Source of the DNA: Bacteroidota bacterium
GTDB lineage: Bacteria; Bacteroidota; Bacteroidia; Chitinophagales; Chitinophagaceae
Length of the DNA stretch: 59,821 nucleotides
NCBI GenBank assembly: GCA_018268135.1
Contig: JAFDXD010000123.1
Coordinates: 1-59,821, forward strand
Reading direction: 5' to 3'
The position numbers and the translations under genes are program-made. Every line of letters starts with the position of its first letter. Position 1 is the first letter of the stretch. The notes beneath the pieces were generated by a model. The model searched no databases and was not told the DNA's origin. It saw only the letters and a program-made list of their open reading frames with translations. This document shows positions 50,656 to 59,621 of the stretch, piece by piece.

Positions 50656-51285
50656 TTAAAGTAGCTTATACTCAATGGCATAGAGGGTGAGGTCTGCATT
50701 ATTTTTCATACCCATTTTGGCCATAATACGTGCTCTGTAAGTGCTTACGGTTGTTACGCTCAAATAAAGTGATTCAGCAATTTCAGAAACTGATTTTCCG
50801 GAAGCAAGTAATTTTAGTACGCTAAACTCACGGTCGGATAAGCTCTCATGTGGAGGCTTGTTAGAGTCCTGATCGAGTACGGATGTTAGTTTTTCGGCTA
50901 TGGATGCAGTAATATATTTTTTACCGAGCATTACCCTGTGAACGGCATTTACCAATTCGTCGGGAGCCATATCTTTACTTAAATAACCAGATGCGCCGGC
51001 TTTAAGTACCCTAAGTGCATATTGCTCTTCGGGATGAATGCTTAAAATTAATACGGGCAGCCTTGGATACAATTGTTTTATTTGTTGCAATGCTTCAAGC
51101 CCGCTTCTACCGGGCATACTTAAATCACTAATCACTACATCCCATTCAGCCTGAATGATAGCTTTTATCATTGCTTCTGCATCGGGTACTTCTTCAATGG
51201 CAGCAGTAGGAAAACCCTCCTGCAATATTTGCCGAAGCCCTCTTCTCACAATACTATGATCATCTGCAATAAGTATTCTTATCAT
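50656..51285 (-). CDS. LuxR/NarL-type response regulator
   Basis: 209 residues. Receiver with IADDHSIVRRGL, Asp54 in VVISDLSMP and Lys in GYLSKDM. The LuxR helix-turn-helix covers about 143-205 (LSDREFSVLKLLASGKSVSEIAESL then LSVTTVSTYRARIMAKM). It lies 30 bp after the stop of the seven-PAS kinase, so that is the probable partner. The HTH has the usual residues, so DNA binding is expected. Confidence 0.97.
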   Translation of the reverse strand: MIRILIADDHSIVRRGLRQILQEGFPTAAIEEVPDAEAMIKAIIQAEWDVVISDLSMPGRSGLEALQQIKQLYPRLPVLILSIHPEEQYALRVLKAGASGYLSKDMAPDELVNAVHRVMLGKKYITASIAEKLTSVLDQDSNKPPHESLSDREFSVLKLLASGKSVSEIAESLYLSVTTVSTYRARIMAKMGMKNNADLTLYAIEYKLL

Positions 51286-51315
51286 TGCTCTTATTATAAT
51301 ATATTTAAAAAAAGC

Positions 51316-54300
51316 TTAATGTAAAGGTACTGAAATTTTTACAGATGTACCAATACCAGGTTTGCCGGTTATTTCATACTGCCCTCCCAATAAAAAGCTC
51401 CGCTCCTTCATGCCCACCAGGCCCAGGGTTTTTTTATGCTCTATCTCTTCTATATTAAAGCCTTTGCCATTATCGGTAATTTCCAGTTCCAGCCTATTAT
51501 TTTTAATGTTTAAAAATGATTTTACTTCTGATGCTTGTGCATGCCTCAATACATTGGTTAAGCATTCCTGATATATCCTGAAAACGCCGGTTGCTATTTC
51601 GGGCTTTACCTCTACATTGCTAACATTGCTGCCAAAAATGGATTTTATTTCTGCTCTTTTTTGAAACTCTTCGCTTTGCCACTCCATGGCTGGTATCAAT
51701 CCAAGGTCGTCTAAAATACTTGGCCTTAGCTGTGTAGCTATACGCCTTACGGTTACTACTGTTTTATCTATCAGCTTGATGGTATCTTTAATTTTTGTAT
51801 TTACTTCTTCATCCTGCGATTGTATTTTTTTATTAAGCCATGATATATCCATTTTTAAACCGGTTAGCTGTTGACCCAGCTCATCATGTATTTCTCTGGC
51901 CATGTGGGTTCTTTCGCTTTCTCTTATTTTTTCTAAGTAGGTAGCAAGTTCTCTCAGTTCTTCATGCGATTTTTTTAAATTTTCTTCAGCAATAATTTTT
52001 TCGGTGAGGTCATTTGCTAATACAAGTTTTGCATTTTTTCCTTCGTATGAAATATCATGAGTGATAATATTTACCTGTATTATGGTACCATCTTTTTTCT
52101 TGTGTTGCCAAATACCTGCATTATATATCCCTTTTGGGCGATCTGTAAAAGTTGATTTTAATTTTTCAATATCTTCCGGTGGCCGAATATCCCTAATATT
52201 CATGCTTAAAAATTCTTCTCTGCTGTAGCCATAATGCTCTACGGCTGCCGGGTTCACGTCTAAAAAATTTCTTTCGGGCATGGATATCATCCACATGGGC
52301 ATAGGGTTTTGATTAAACAACAACCGGTATTTATTTTCTGAAATGCGGAGTGCTTCCTCTGCTTTTTTACTTTCTGTCATATCAACACCAACTCCCATCA
52401 GGCAGGTTTCGCCTTCATAATTAATTAACATGCCTGTAAAATAGTAGGGTAATTGCAATCCGGCTTTATTTACAAAAAAGGCTTCTACAGAATCTTCACC
52501 TGTTTTAAATACATTGGCCACTTTTGCCGACACCAGTGCCTTTTCTTCTTCAATAAAAAAATCCATGCTGTTTATTTGCCTAATTTCTTCAGAGTTGTAA
52601 CCTGATATGGTTTCAAAGTTTTTATTCCATCGGTAAATTTTTCCATAATAATTAAAAATGTAAAAAATACCAGGCAGGCCATTGATGATAGAATCGGATA
52701 ATTCTTTTTCTGTAAGTAATTTTTTTTCTGACTCTTTTGCTTCTGTAATATCCTGCGTGGCGCCTAGCATACGAAAGGCATGATTATCTTTATTATAAAG
52801 GATGTAGGCCCTGTCATATAAAATCCGGATCTTGCCTTTTTTATTTTCATTGAGCCTGAATTCTTCTGTAATGGCGGTTGCTTTTTTTGTAATGGCGTTA
52901 TTAAAATTATTGATAATCATCTCCCTGTCGCCGGGGTGTATGCGATTGATAAAATTCTCGAACCTAAATAATTCGCCTTCTTTAATGTTAAATATTTTCC
53001 GGAAACTTTCATTTCCCCAAATGGTATCGGTTTTCATATCCCAATCCCATACAGCATCATTAGTAGCTTTGGCTACCAGCAAAAATCTTTCATTGGATAT
53101 TTTAAGAGCCTGCTCAGATGATTCGAGCATTGCAATTGATTTTTTTCTTTCAGTAATATTTATCAAAGTACCAATAATAGCCGGCTTGCCCTGGTACAGC
53201 GTAAAAGTTCCAAACACTTCAACTTGAAGCGGTTCGCCATTTTTGTGCACTCCTGTAAATTCATAGTTCATGCTTTTGAGCTGGCCATCAATACGTGTGC
53301 GAATATTATTAATAACTTTTGCCCTATCATCCGCATTAATAATATTATCTGTAATGCTTTTATTGGTTAGTTCATAAGGCTCGTATCCAAATATTTGAGC
53401 AAACCTTGGGTTTACATATACTAATTGTTCATCCTGAATGATGTACACACCTACCATTGACTGCTCTACAAGGTTGCGGAATTTTGACTCTGCTTCCAGC
53501 AGTGCCATCTCTGTTGTTTTCCTAAATGTTATATCCTGTACCAGCGACATGATGCCGACGGTATTACCATCATGATCTTTTAGCGCAGAGTTGTACCAAT
53601 CGCAATAAATAATATTACCCTGCTTTGTTAAATTTCTAATATGTAAAACATTATTGCTTTTTTCTACACTTTTTAATTCTCTAATTGCCTGGCGTACCAG
53701 GTCTTTGTCGTCAGCAAAAACAATTTGTGTAGAATCAAAATCTTCTTTTGCAATTTCGTCTTTCGTCCAGCCAAAAATAGTTTCGGCCATATTACTCCAT
53801 TGCAAAATTTTCATGTTGTTATCAAACTCTATAACACCCATGGGGGTATTTTGAATATGATAACTTAGTTTTTCGTGTACTTCTTTTAAAGCAAGTTCAG
53901 CTTTTTTTCGGGTAGTAATATCATGATAGTACACTGAGATACCATCAGATGAAGGATAAATAAGATCTTCGTACCAGGTATCTTTTGCAGAGTAATATAA
54001 TTGAAGGCGCTGTGGCTGTTGTGTTTTTTGAGCTGTAACCAGCGCTTCATAAAATGGCTCATTCACTACATCCGGAAATTGTTCCCAAATATTTTTACCT
54101 ACAAGGTCTTCGGGGCGCTTGTCGTGCAGCTCAGCAGCTTTTTTATTAAGATAGGTATAGTTCCATTGATTGTCTAAAGCTATAAAGGCATCGGCAATTC
54201 TTTCAAATACATTATTCAGCTCAGCCACTTTAGCATTTACCTGTTGTTGCAAGTTGTAAGTAAGCTGTTGAAGCCGGTGTTCCATACTTTTTCGCTGAGT

Positions 54301-55305
54301 AATATCTCTAATAACGCCTACCGTACCAACTACCTCTCCATCGGGTGTTTTAATAGAAGAAGTGCTTACTTCTACATTAATGGGTTGGCCATTTTTATGA
54401 TGATGTATGGCTTCTCCTTTCCAGTAATCATTGCTACTATCCTGCACACTGCCCATCAGGGGCCTAATGCCTGAAATGTTTAATAAACTGTCTATTTCTT
54501 TTCCCACAACTTCTTCTTCACTAAAACCATATAATTTTTCGGCATACGCATTCCAATTGGTAACTTTATTTTGAGCATTTGTAGTGATGATTGGGTCCGA
54601 AATATTTTGAATTAAAGAGGCATTGTACTTTAAAATTTTTTCATTTTTTTCATTTAGTTTAAAATCTCTCAGTATAGTTTTAAAAGCATAATAAAGAATA
54701 AAACAAAACAGGATAGAAAGTGCAAAAAACTGCCACACCGTACGCTTGGCATACTTTTGCCGCTCCACATTAGATTGTTGCAACAAAATTCTGTCTTTAA
54801 ATTCTATAGAGTTAATAGCAGCCACTATATCATCCATCATCATTTTGCCGGGGGCAGATTGCAACTTTACTGCTGCCGAATCGTAACCGTATATGCGGCG
54901 GGTTTCTACCACAAATTTAGAGTAGGCTATTTTTTTGTTTAGTAAAGAAAGTAACCTGCTCCGGTCTTCAGATTTTGTAGAATCTCGTAACTGAAGCTGA
55001 GATAAGATGGTAGTATCTCTTCTAATACGGCTAAGGCCTTCATTGTAGGTATCGAGGTAGCGTTCATCTCCCGAAATAGTAAAGCCCCGCTGTCCGGTCT
55101 CAATAGACTTAATATCAACAAGAATATTTTCAAGCCTGAGCAGTACATCCAGGGCTGATTTTACATTTTGGCTTTCACTTTCGGCCCGGTGCATATTTGA
55201 ATAGGTAGCAATAAAAAATATCGCAATAAAAATAAATGCTGCTATAAAAGCGGCCCTGATTTTATTGATTGCAATTTTATTTTTTAGCAATTGAATCATA
55301 TTCAA
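51316..55305 (-). CDS. Seven-PAS sensor histidine kinase with CHASE3 domain
   Basis: 1329 residues. Membrane helix at about 16-36, CHASE3 sensor domain about 40-180 (ETGQRGFTISGDERYLDTYNEG), second helix about 190-211. Seven PAS units follow, starting near 230, 355, 475, 600, 735, 860 and 985, recognisable by SDPIITTN, ERIADAFIAL, QNTPMGVIEF, EQSMVGVYII, KATNDAVWDWD, INGLPGIFYI and QNPMPMWMIS. The HisKA_3 domain has His1140 (AREIHDELGQ) and the ATPase part has RHAQASEVKS, DNGKGF and LGLVGMKER. It is a membrane sensor with a large cytoplasmic module, paired with the LuxR-type regulator downstream. Confidence 0.95.
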   Translation of the reverse strand: MNMIQLLKNKIAINKIRAAFIAAFIFIAIFFIATYSNMHRAESESQNVKSALDVLLRLENILVDIKSIETGQRGFTISGDERYLDTYNEGLSRIRRDTTILSQLQLRDSTKSEDRSRLLSLLNKKIAYSKFVVETRRIYGYDSAAVKLQSAPGKMMMDDIVAAINSIEFKDRILLQQSNVERQKYAKRTVWQFFALSILFCFILYYAFKTILRDFKLNEKNEKILKYNASLIQNISDPIITTNAQNKVTNWNAYAEKLYGFSEEEVVGKEIDSLLNISGIRPLMGSVQDSSNDYWKGEAIHHHKNGQPINVEVSTSSIKTPDGEVVGTVGVIRDITQRKSMEHRLQQLTYNLQQQVNAKVAELNNVFERIADAFIALDNQWNYTYLNKKAAELHDKRPEDLVGKNIWEQFPDVVNEPFYEALVTAQKTQQPQRLQLYYSAKDTWYEDLIYPSSDGISVYYHDITTRKKAELALKEVHEKLSYHIQNTPMGVIEFDNNMKILQWSNMAETIFGWTKDEIAKEDFDSTQIVFADDKDLVRQAIRELKSVEKSNNVLHIRNLTKQGNIIYCDWYNSALKDHDGNTVGIMSLVQDITFRKTTEMALLEAESKFRNLVEQSMVGVYIIQDEQLVYVNPRFAQIFGYEPYELTNKSITDNIINADDRAKVINNIRTRIDGQLKSMNYEFTGVHKNGEPLQVEVFGTFTLYQGKPAIIGTLINITERKKSIAMLESSEQALKISNERFLLVAKATNDAVWDWDMKTDTIWGNESFRKIFNIKEGELFRFENFINRIHPGDREMIINNFNNAITKKATAITEEFRLNENKKGKIRILYDRAYILYNKDNHAFRMLGATQDITEAKESEKKLLTEKELSDSIINGLPGIFYIFNYYGKIYRWNKNFETISGYNSEEIRQINSMDFFIEEEKALVSAKVANVFKTGEDSVEAFFVNKAGLQLPYYFTGMLINYEGETCLMGVGVDMTESKKAEEALRISENKYRLLFNQNPMPMWMISMPERNFLDVNPAAVEHYGYSREEFLSMNIRDIRPPEDIEKLKSTFTDRPKGIYNAGIWQHKKKDGTIIQVNIITHDISYEGKNAKLVLANDLTEKIIAEENLKKSHEELRELATYLEKIRESERTHMAREIHDELGQQLTGLKMDISWLNKKIQSQDEEVNTKIKDTIKLIDKTVVTVRRIATQLRPSILDDLGLIPAMEWQSEEFQKRAEIKSIFGSNVSNVEVKPEIATGVFRIYQECLTNVLRHAQASEVKSFLNIKNNRLELEITDNGKGFNIEEIEHKKTLGLVGMKERSFLLGGQYEITGKPGIGTSVKISVPLH

Positions 55306-55412
55306 ATAATAAAGAGATAAGTTACTGATTATTTATTTACATTATATTATATTTTACAATTTTTTATTTTCAAAAAATAGATAAAAAAGCAATTAGTGGT
55401 AAAATAATTAGA

Positions 55413-55420
55413 TAATTTTG
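55413..55420 (+). promoter_or_regulatory. TAnnTTTG -7 box for the second PAS kinase
   Basis: TAATTTTG lies 60 bp before ATG 55481 in the AT-rich 175-bp gap between two divergent kinase genes. Confidence 0.45.
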
Positions 55421-55480
55421 TGATAATTCCAATTATTCTTTTAGCAATACAAAAAATTTACCCTAAAGTAAAAAAATAAA

Positions 55481-57301
55481 ATGCCTGAAAAACACCCAGT
55501 TATCAATATTTTAATGGCGGCAGGAAGCAAACCTGATTCTATCGCTGTAAGTAATTTTATCAAAAAAAGTAAACTGCCGGTAAGTATTAACATTGCAATC
55601 TCAGCATTGCAAGTGAAGCAATCTTTAAAAAAAAATTCACCTGACCTTTTAATCATTTCTCCATATTTTAAAATGGCAGTATCGGGCGCTTTTATTACCC
55701 AATTAAAAAAAAGCCATCCGCTTTTGCCCATTATTGCAATTGAATCAAAAAAAAATAAAATACCTGCAGCAGTTAAAAAAATAGCGGATGATGTATTAGA
55801 AGAAGAAGGCCTTACCCCTACAATACTAAAAAAAAATATTACTCATATTTTACAATCACAAAAAACTAACCTTGAATTAAAGGAAGCGCTTGAAAGAAAT
55901 GAGCTGCTAACTAAAGCTACCAACAATATTGTGTGGGACTGGGATATCAATAAGCGTTTTGCATACTGGATGGGTAATGGGTTAAAAGAAATATTAGGGT
56001 ACGACAAAATTCAAATGTATATCAGCACTGATTTTTGGGACAATAATTTACATCCGGAAGACAAGGAAAGAGTGATGAGTAGGCTGCTCCATATTTTTAA
56101 AGAAGCAAAAGCCAGCAAATGGGAAGAAGAGTATCGCTTTAAGAATAAAAAAGGGGGCTATGTGTACATTTACGACAGGGGCTATATTATTTATAAAGAT
56201 GGCCGGCCGGTAAGGATGATTGGCTCTATGGAGAATATTACCGAAAAAAAATTAAGCGAAGCAAATTATAAAAACCTGTTTGACAAAAACCCTGTGGCCA
56301 CTTTTATTTGGAGTATTAAAAAATTTAAGATACTTGATGTAAATGAAGCTGCGCTGAATGAGTATGGATATACTAAAAAAGAATTTTTGGATTTGAATAT
56401 TTTTGACCTGCGGCCAAAAGCTGAAATAGAAAAATTTAAAGATGAGGCTTTAAAAGATATTAATAAAGGGTATGTGTACAATGAAAACACCTGGGTACAT
56501 AAAAATAAAAAGGCCGAAAATATGCTGATGCAGATTTCATCTTATAAGATAAATTATAAAGGGGAGCCGGCAAGAATGGCCCTTGCAAAAAATATTACTG
56601 AAGAAATTAACCTATTCAAAAAACTTGAAAAAGAAAAAAATTTAAAAAACAAACATATTGCAGAAGCCGTTATCATTGCCCAGGAAAAAGAACGAACAGA
56701 AATAGGAAAAGAGCTGCATGACAATGTAAACCAGCTCTTGAGCGCCAGCAAACTTTATATTGAGGCTGCTAAAAATGACCAGCAGGAATCACATACTTTA
56801 CTTAGCCAGGCTTCGGAGTATATCATGTCTGCAATTGAAGAAATCAGGATGCTTTCAAAAGCATTAAATACGCCCATATTAAATGAAGTGGGGCTAATAG
56901 AAACTACCGAAAACCTTGCTGAAGATTTGATGAAGGTTAATAAAATTAAAATCGAAATTTCGAGTAATTTATTTTACGAAACCGGACTACAGGAAAATTT
57001 TAAGCTTGCACTTTTTAGAATCATTCAAGAGCAGGTTACCAATATTTTAAAACATGCAAAAGCTACTAAAGCAAAGCTTACATTTATCCGCAATAAAACT
57101 TTGATAAGCTTAGAGATTAGAGATAATGGCGTGGGATTTGAAAAAAATAAAAAGGGTAAAGGAATTGGGCTAGCCAATATGAAAAGCAGGGCCGAGATAT
57201 ACAAAGGCGAAATGAACATTACATCATCCCGTCAAAAGGGCACAGTGCTTTCTTTAGAATTTCCTTTAGAATATTGCCTGGATGAAAATGAGCTACTTTA
57301 A
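55481..57301 (+). CDS. PAS histidine kinase with degenerate receiver-like N-terminus
   Basis: 606 residues, no membrane helix. Residues 1-125 resemble a receiver domain (PVINILMAAGSK, DLLIISPYFKMAV), but the phosphoacceptor is Ser60 and the acidic pocket is absent. Two PAS units follow at about 145-265 (ATNNIVWDWDINK) and 272-390 (FDKNPVATFIWS). The HisKA_3 domain has His413 (IGKELHDNVNQLL) and the ATPase has KHAKATKAKLTF, DNGVGF and GIGLANMKSRAE. It overlaps by 4 bp the convergent regulator gene; a paralogous regulator starts just beyond. It is a soluble kinase and probably reads an intracellular signal. Confidence 0.94.
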   Translation: MPEKHPVINILMAAGSKPDSIAVSNFIKKSKLPVSINIAISALQVKQSLKKNSPDLLIISPYFKMAVSGAFITQLKKSHPLLPIIAIESKKNKIPAAVKKIADDVLEEEGLTPTILKKNITHILQSQKTNLELKEALERNELLTKATNNIVWDWDINKRFAYWMGNGLKEILGYDKIQMYISTDFWDNNLHPEDKERVMSRLLHIFKEAKASKWEEEYRFKNKKGGYVYIYDRGYIIYKDGRPVRMIGSMENITEKKLSEANYKNLFDKNPVATFIWSIKKFKILDVNEAALNEYGYTKKEFLDLNIFDLRPKAEIEKFKDEALKDINKGYVYNENTWVHKNKKAENMLMQISSYKINYKGEPARMALAKNITEEINLFKKLEKEKNLKNKHIAEAVIIAQEKERTEIGKELHDNVNQLLSASKLYIEAAKNDQQESHTLLSQASEYIMSAIEEIRMLSKALNTPILNEVGLIETTENLAEDLMKVNKIKIEISSNLFYETGLQENFKLALFRIIQEQVTNILKHAKATKAKLTFIRNKTLISLEIRDNGVGFEKNKKGKGIGLANMKSRAEIYKGEMNITSSRQKGTVLSLEFPLEYCLDENELL

Positions 57302-57933
57302 CTATATGAAATGGGATGCACTTTTGCCAGGGTATATAAGTCTATCAGATTTTTAATATGAAGTTTTTCAAAAATCCTGTTTTTTTGAGTACTAACAGTA
57401 GAGCTATGCAGTTTCATAAAATTACAGATATCACTCACCGTTTTTCCTTCTATCAAAAATCTTACAATTTCATATTGTTTGGGTGATAATTTTTTGAATG
57501 GATTGTCGGTAACTCTTTCGAACTTTTCCCTGCTTATTATTTCACAAAGTGTTTTGCTTATATATTTTTTATTGCTTAATAAGGTATGTACTGCCGTAAT
57601 AATTTCTGTAGCCGGTTCATCTTTTCTTACATAACCCATTACGCCCATTGCTAAAAATCGCTTGGCATAAATATTTTCTGCACTCATGCTAAAAATCAGT
57701 ATCCTGCTATCTGCTCTCCATTTCATCACCTGCTCTACCAAGGCAAAACTATCGCTGCCCGGTATATTGATATCTAAAATAATTAAATCATATTGCTGAT
57801 TGCTAACCAGGTTTTTACATTCTTCACCTGAGGACGCTTCATCAAATTGGTAGTCTTCAAACTCTTTAGTAAGTAAAATTTTAAGTCCCGATCTTATTAT
57901 GCTATGATCATCTACCAGTAGAAATTTCTTCAT
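57298..57933 (-). CDS. LuxR/NarL-type response regulator
   Basis: 211 residues. Receiver with LVDDHSIIRSGL, Asp54 in LIILDINIP and Lys in VRKDEP; LuxR HTH about 145-205 (LSPKQYEIVRFLIEGKTVSDICNFM, then HSSTVSTQKNRIFEKL). Its C-terminus shares a TTAA with the end of the kinase gene. It is a close relative of the divergent regulator starting at 58061: both have MK-R/K-FLLxDDH at the start and Asp54, which suggests a local duplication. The two start regions face each other, separated by a 127-bp gap. Confidence 0.96.
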   Translation of the reverse strand: MKKFLLVDDHSIIRSGLKILLTKEFEDYQFDEASSGEECKNLVSNQQYDLIILDINIPGSDSFALVEQVMKWRADSRILIFSMSAENIYAKRFLAMGVMGYVRKDEPATEIITAVHTLLSNKKYISKTLCEIISREKFERVTDNPFKKLSPKQYEIVRFLIEGKTVSDICNFMKLHSSTVSTQKNRIFEKLHIKNLIDLYTLAKVHPISYS

Positions 57934-58007
57934 ATTGCTTATGAAATGGAATGCGTTTTTAGTTTTTAATAAAACGATTTTTTTATCATTTTATTGTTTA
58001 TCTGAAT

Positions 58008-58015
58008 TAAATTTG
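58008..58015 (+). promoter_or_regulatory. TAnnTTTG -7 box for the regulator at 58061
   Basis: TAAATTTG ends 45 bp before the proposed TTG start at 58061. It lies inside the longer reading frame that opens at 57935, which argues that the longer form is not made. Confidence 0.5.
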
Positions 58016-58060
58016 CAGGCTCGCCAATGGCGATTTATTAACCCACTGAAAAATATCCAT

Positions 58061-58687
58061 TTGAAACGTTTTTTATTAATAGATGATCATGTGATTGTTA
58101 GATCTGCAATGAATGTATTGCTTTCGCAAATGTATAATTCCTGCCATACAGATGAAGCCCATGATGCTGACAGTGCAATTTCTTTTTTAAAACAAAACCA
58201 ATACGACCTGGTAATCTTAGATGTGCAGATACCTGAAACCGATACGCTTGGGTTGATGGAATATTTAAAAACAAAATATCCGGGTATCATTGTACTTATA
58301 TTTTCTATGAGCCCCGAAAACCTTTATGCACAACGCTTTTTGAAAGCAGGCGCTATGGGTTTTTTAAATAAAAATGCACCCTTAGAAGAAATCAGGAAAG
58401 CGGTTGACTTACTGTTGAATAATAAGAAATACATTAGTAATACCATTAATGATATCCTGCAAAATGAAAGCACAACCGATACAAATAAAAATGTGTTCAA
58501 CTCCCTCTCAGTAAGAGAATTTGAAATAGCTTCCTTATTGTTGAGTGGGCAAACGATTAGTAAAATTGCTGCCACCTTACACCTAAGTGTATCAACCATT
58601 GGCACACACAAGGGGCGTATTTTTAAAAAACTAAATGTAGAAAACCTGCTTGAAATGAAAGAACTGGCAGTGCTATACCACTTATAA
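58061..58687 (+). CDS. LuxR/NarL-type response regulator (TTG start)
   Basis: 208 residues from TTG 58061 (MKRFLLIDDH). The frame opens at 57935, but the extra 42 residues have no similarity to any regulator and would include the -7 box at 58008, whereas the TTG start lines up with the paralogue at 57298-57933. Receiver with IDDHVIVRSAMN, Asp54 in LVILDVQIP and Lys in FLNKNAP. The LuxR HTH covers about 145-203 (LSVREFEIASLLLSGQTISKIAATL, then LSVSTIGTHKGRIFKKL). It is probably another output of the neighbouring PAS kinase. Confidence 0.93.
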   Translation: MKRFLLIDDHVIVRSAMNVLLSQMYNSCHTDEAHDADSAISFLKQNQYDLVILDVQIPETDTLGLMEYLKTKYPGIIVLIFSMSPENLYAQRFLKAGAMGFLNKNAPLEEIRKAVDLLLNNKKYISNTINDILQNESTTDTNKNVFNSLSVREFEIASLLLSGQTISKIAATLHLSVSTIGTHKGRIFKKLNVENLLEMKELAVLYHL

Positions 58688-58769
58688 TTTTTTCAGCTTG
58701 AGGTATTATGGGAAAATGTTTTTATGTAAACCAATCCCTGTTTTCAAACAAAGACTAATCTATTAGTAG

Positions 58770-58841
58770 TGGCCTCGCCAGGAATCGAACCTGGATCTGG
58801 AGCTTCGGAAACTCTTATACTATCCATTGTACTACGAGGCC
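58770..58841 (-). tRNA. tRNA-Arg (anticodon CCG)
   Basis: 72 nt on the minus strand. The acceptor arms GGCCTCG and CGAGGCC are perfectly paired, with discriminator A. D-arm GTAC/GTAT, T-arm CCAGG-TTCGATT-CCTGG. Anticodon loop TTCCGAA gives CCG, reading arginine codon CGG. CCA is not encoded; it must be added after transcription. The top pair of the anticodon stem (27-43) is A-C, a mismatch. Confidence 0.95.
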
Positions 58842-58845
58842 GGAA

Positions 58846-59436
58846 TTATTTTCCGAAATTAATGATATTGGCACTGAATATTTTTACGGCAATGGCGAGC
58901 AATATTACTCCAAAAAATTTTCTCACCACCAGCAAACCATTTGGCCCTAATGCTTTCTCTATCCATTTAAGCGAATGCAATACTAAAAATATCACCAAAC
59001 AGTTTATTAATATTCCTACTAAAATATTGATGTCTTTAAACCCTGCTTTTAACGACATAATGGTAGTAAGGGTACCAGAACCGGCAATTAATGGAAAAGC
59101 TATTGGCACTACACTACTCCCTTTAGCATTATTATCCGTTTTAAAAAATTCGAGGCCAAGCACCATTTCAAGGCCTAAAATAAAAATTACAATACTTCCT
59201 GCTACAGCAAATGATTTTACATCTAACCCAAGCAGGTTTAAAAATTGTTGCCCCAAAAAAAGAAAAAGAATCATCAAAGCCCCAGAAGCAAAAGTAGCCT
59301 GGCCTGATTTAATATGCCCACCCATCTTAGCTTTCAAAGATATTAAGATGGGAGCCGACCCCAACATATCTATCACAGCAAACAAGGTAAATGTTACTGT
59401 TATTATTTCCTTTAATGATAAGCTACTAAAATCCAC
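58846..59436 (-). CDS. MarC-family membrane protein
   Basis: The reading frame opens with GTG at 59469. I propose GTG 59436 (MDFSSLSLKE) because a minus-strand TATATTTG box lies at 59452-59459, inside the longer version, and because family members start close to this point. That gives 196 residues with six membrane helices. The MarC pattern is FTLFAVIDMLGSAPILISLKAKMGG and later SFAVAGSIVIFILGLEMVLG and PLIAGSGTLTTIMSL. MarC homologues are integral inner-membrane proteins; the old link to multiple antibiotic resistance has been withdrawn for E. coli MarC, and function is unknown. It lies 4 bp from the tRNA gene. Confidence 0.9.
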   Translation of the reverse strand: MDFSSLSLKEIITVTFTLFAVIDMLGSAPILISLKAKMGGHIKSGQATFASGALMILFLFLGQQFLNLLGLDVKSFAVAGSIVIFILGLEMVLGLEFFKTDNNAKGSSVVPIAFPLIAGSGTLTTIMSLKAGFKDINILVGILINCLVIFLVLHSLKWIEKALGPNGLLVVRKFFGVILLAIAVKIFSANIINFGK

Positions 59437-59451
59437 CAAAAACAATTTTTG

Positions 59452-59459
59452 CAAATATA
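59452..59459 (-). promoter_or_regulatory. TAnnTTTG -7 box for the MarC-type gene
   Basis: The minus strand reads TATATTTG, 15 bp before GTG 59436. Confidence 0.45.
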
Positions 59460-59621
59460 ACAAGCTCACACTTTGATTTGCAGAAAAGAGCGGTAAATAT
59501 TATTTTCAAATATGATTTTACTTTTTATAGGAATTAAGACAACGCTGTTCATTTAAGAACCTTGCTACTTTATTTGTTTTAACGGAATAAAACTGTAGAT
59601 AACCCTTTGACATTTGAACAA

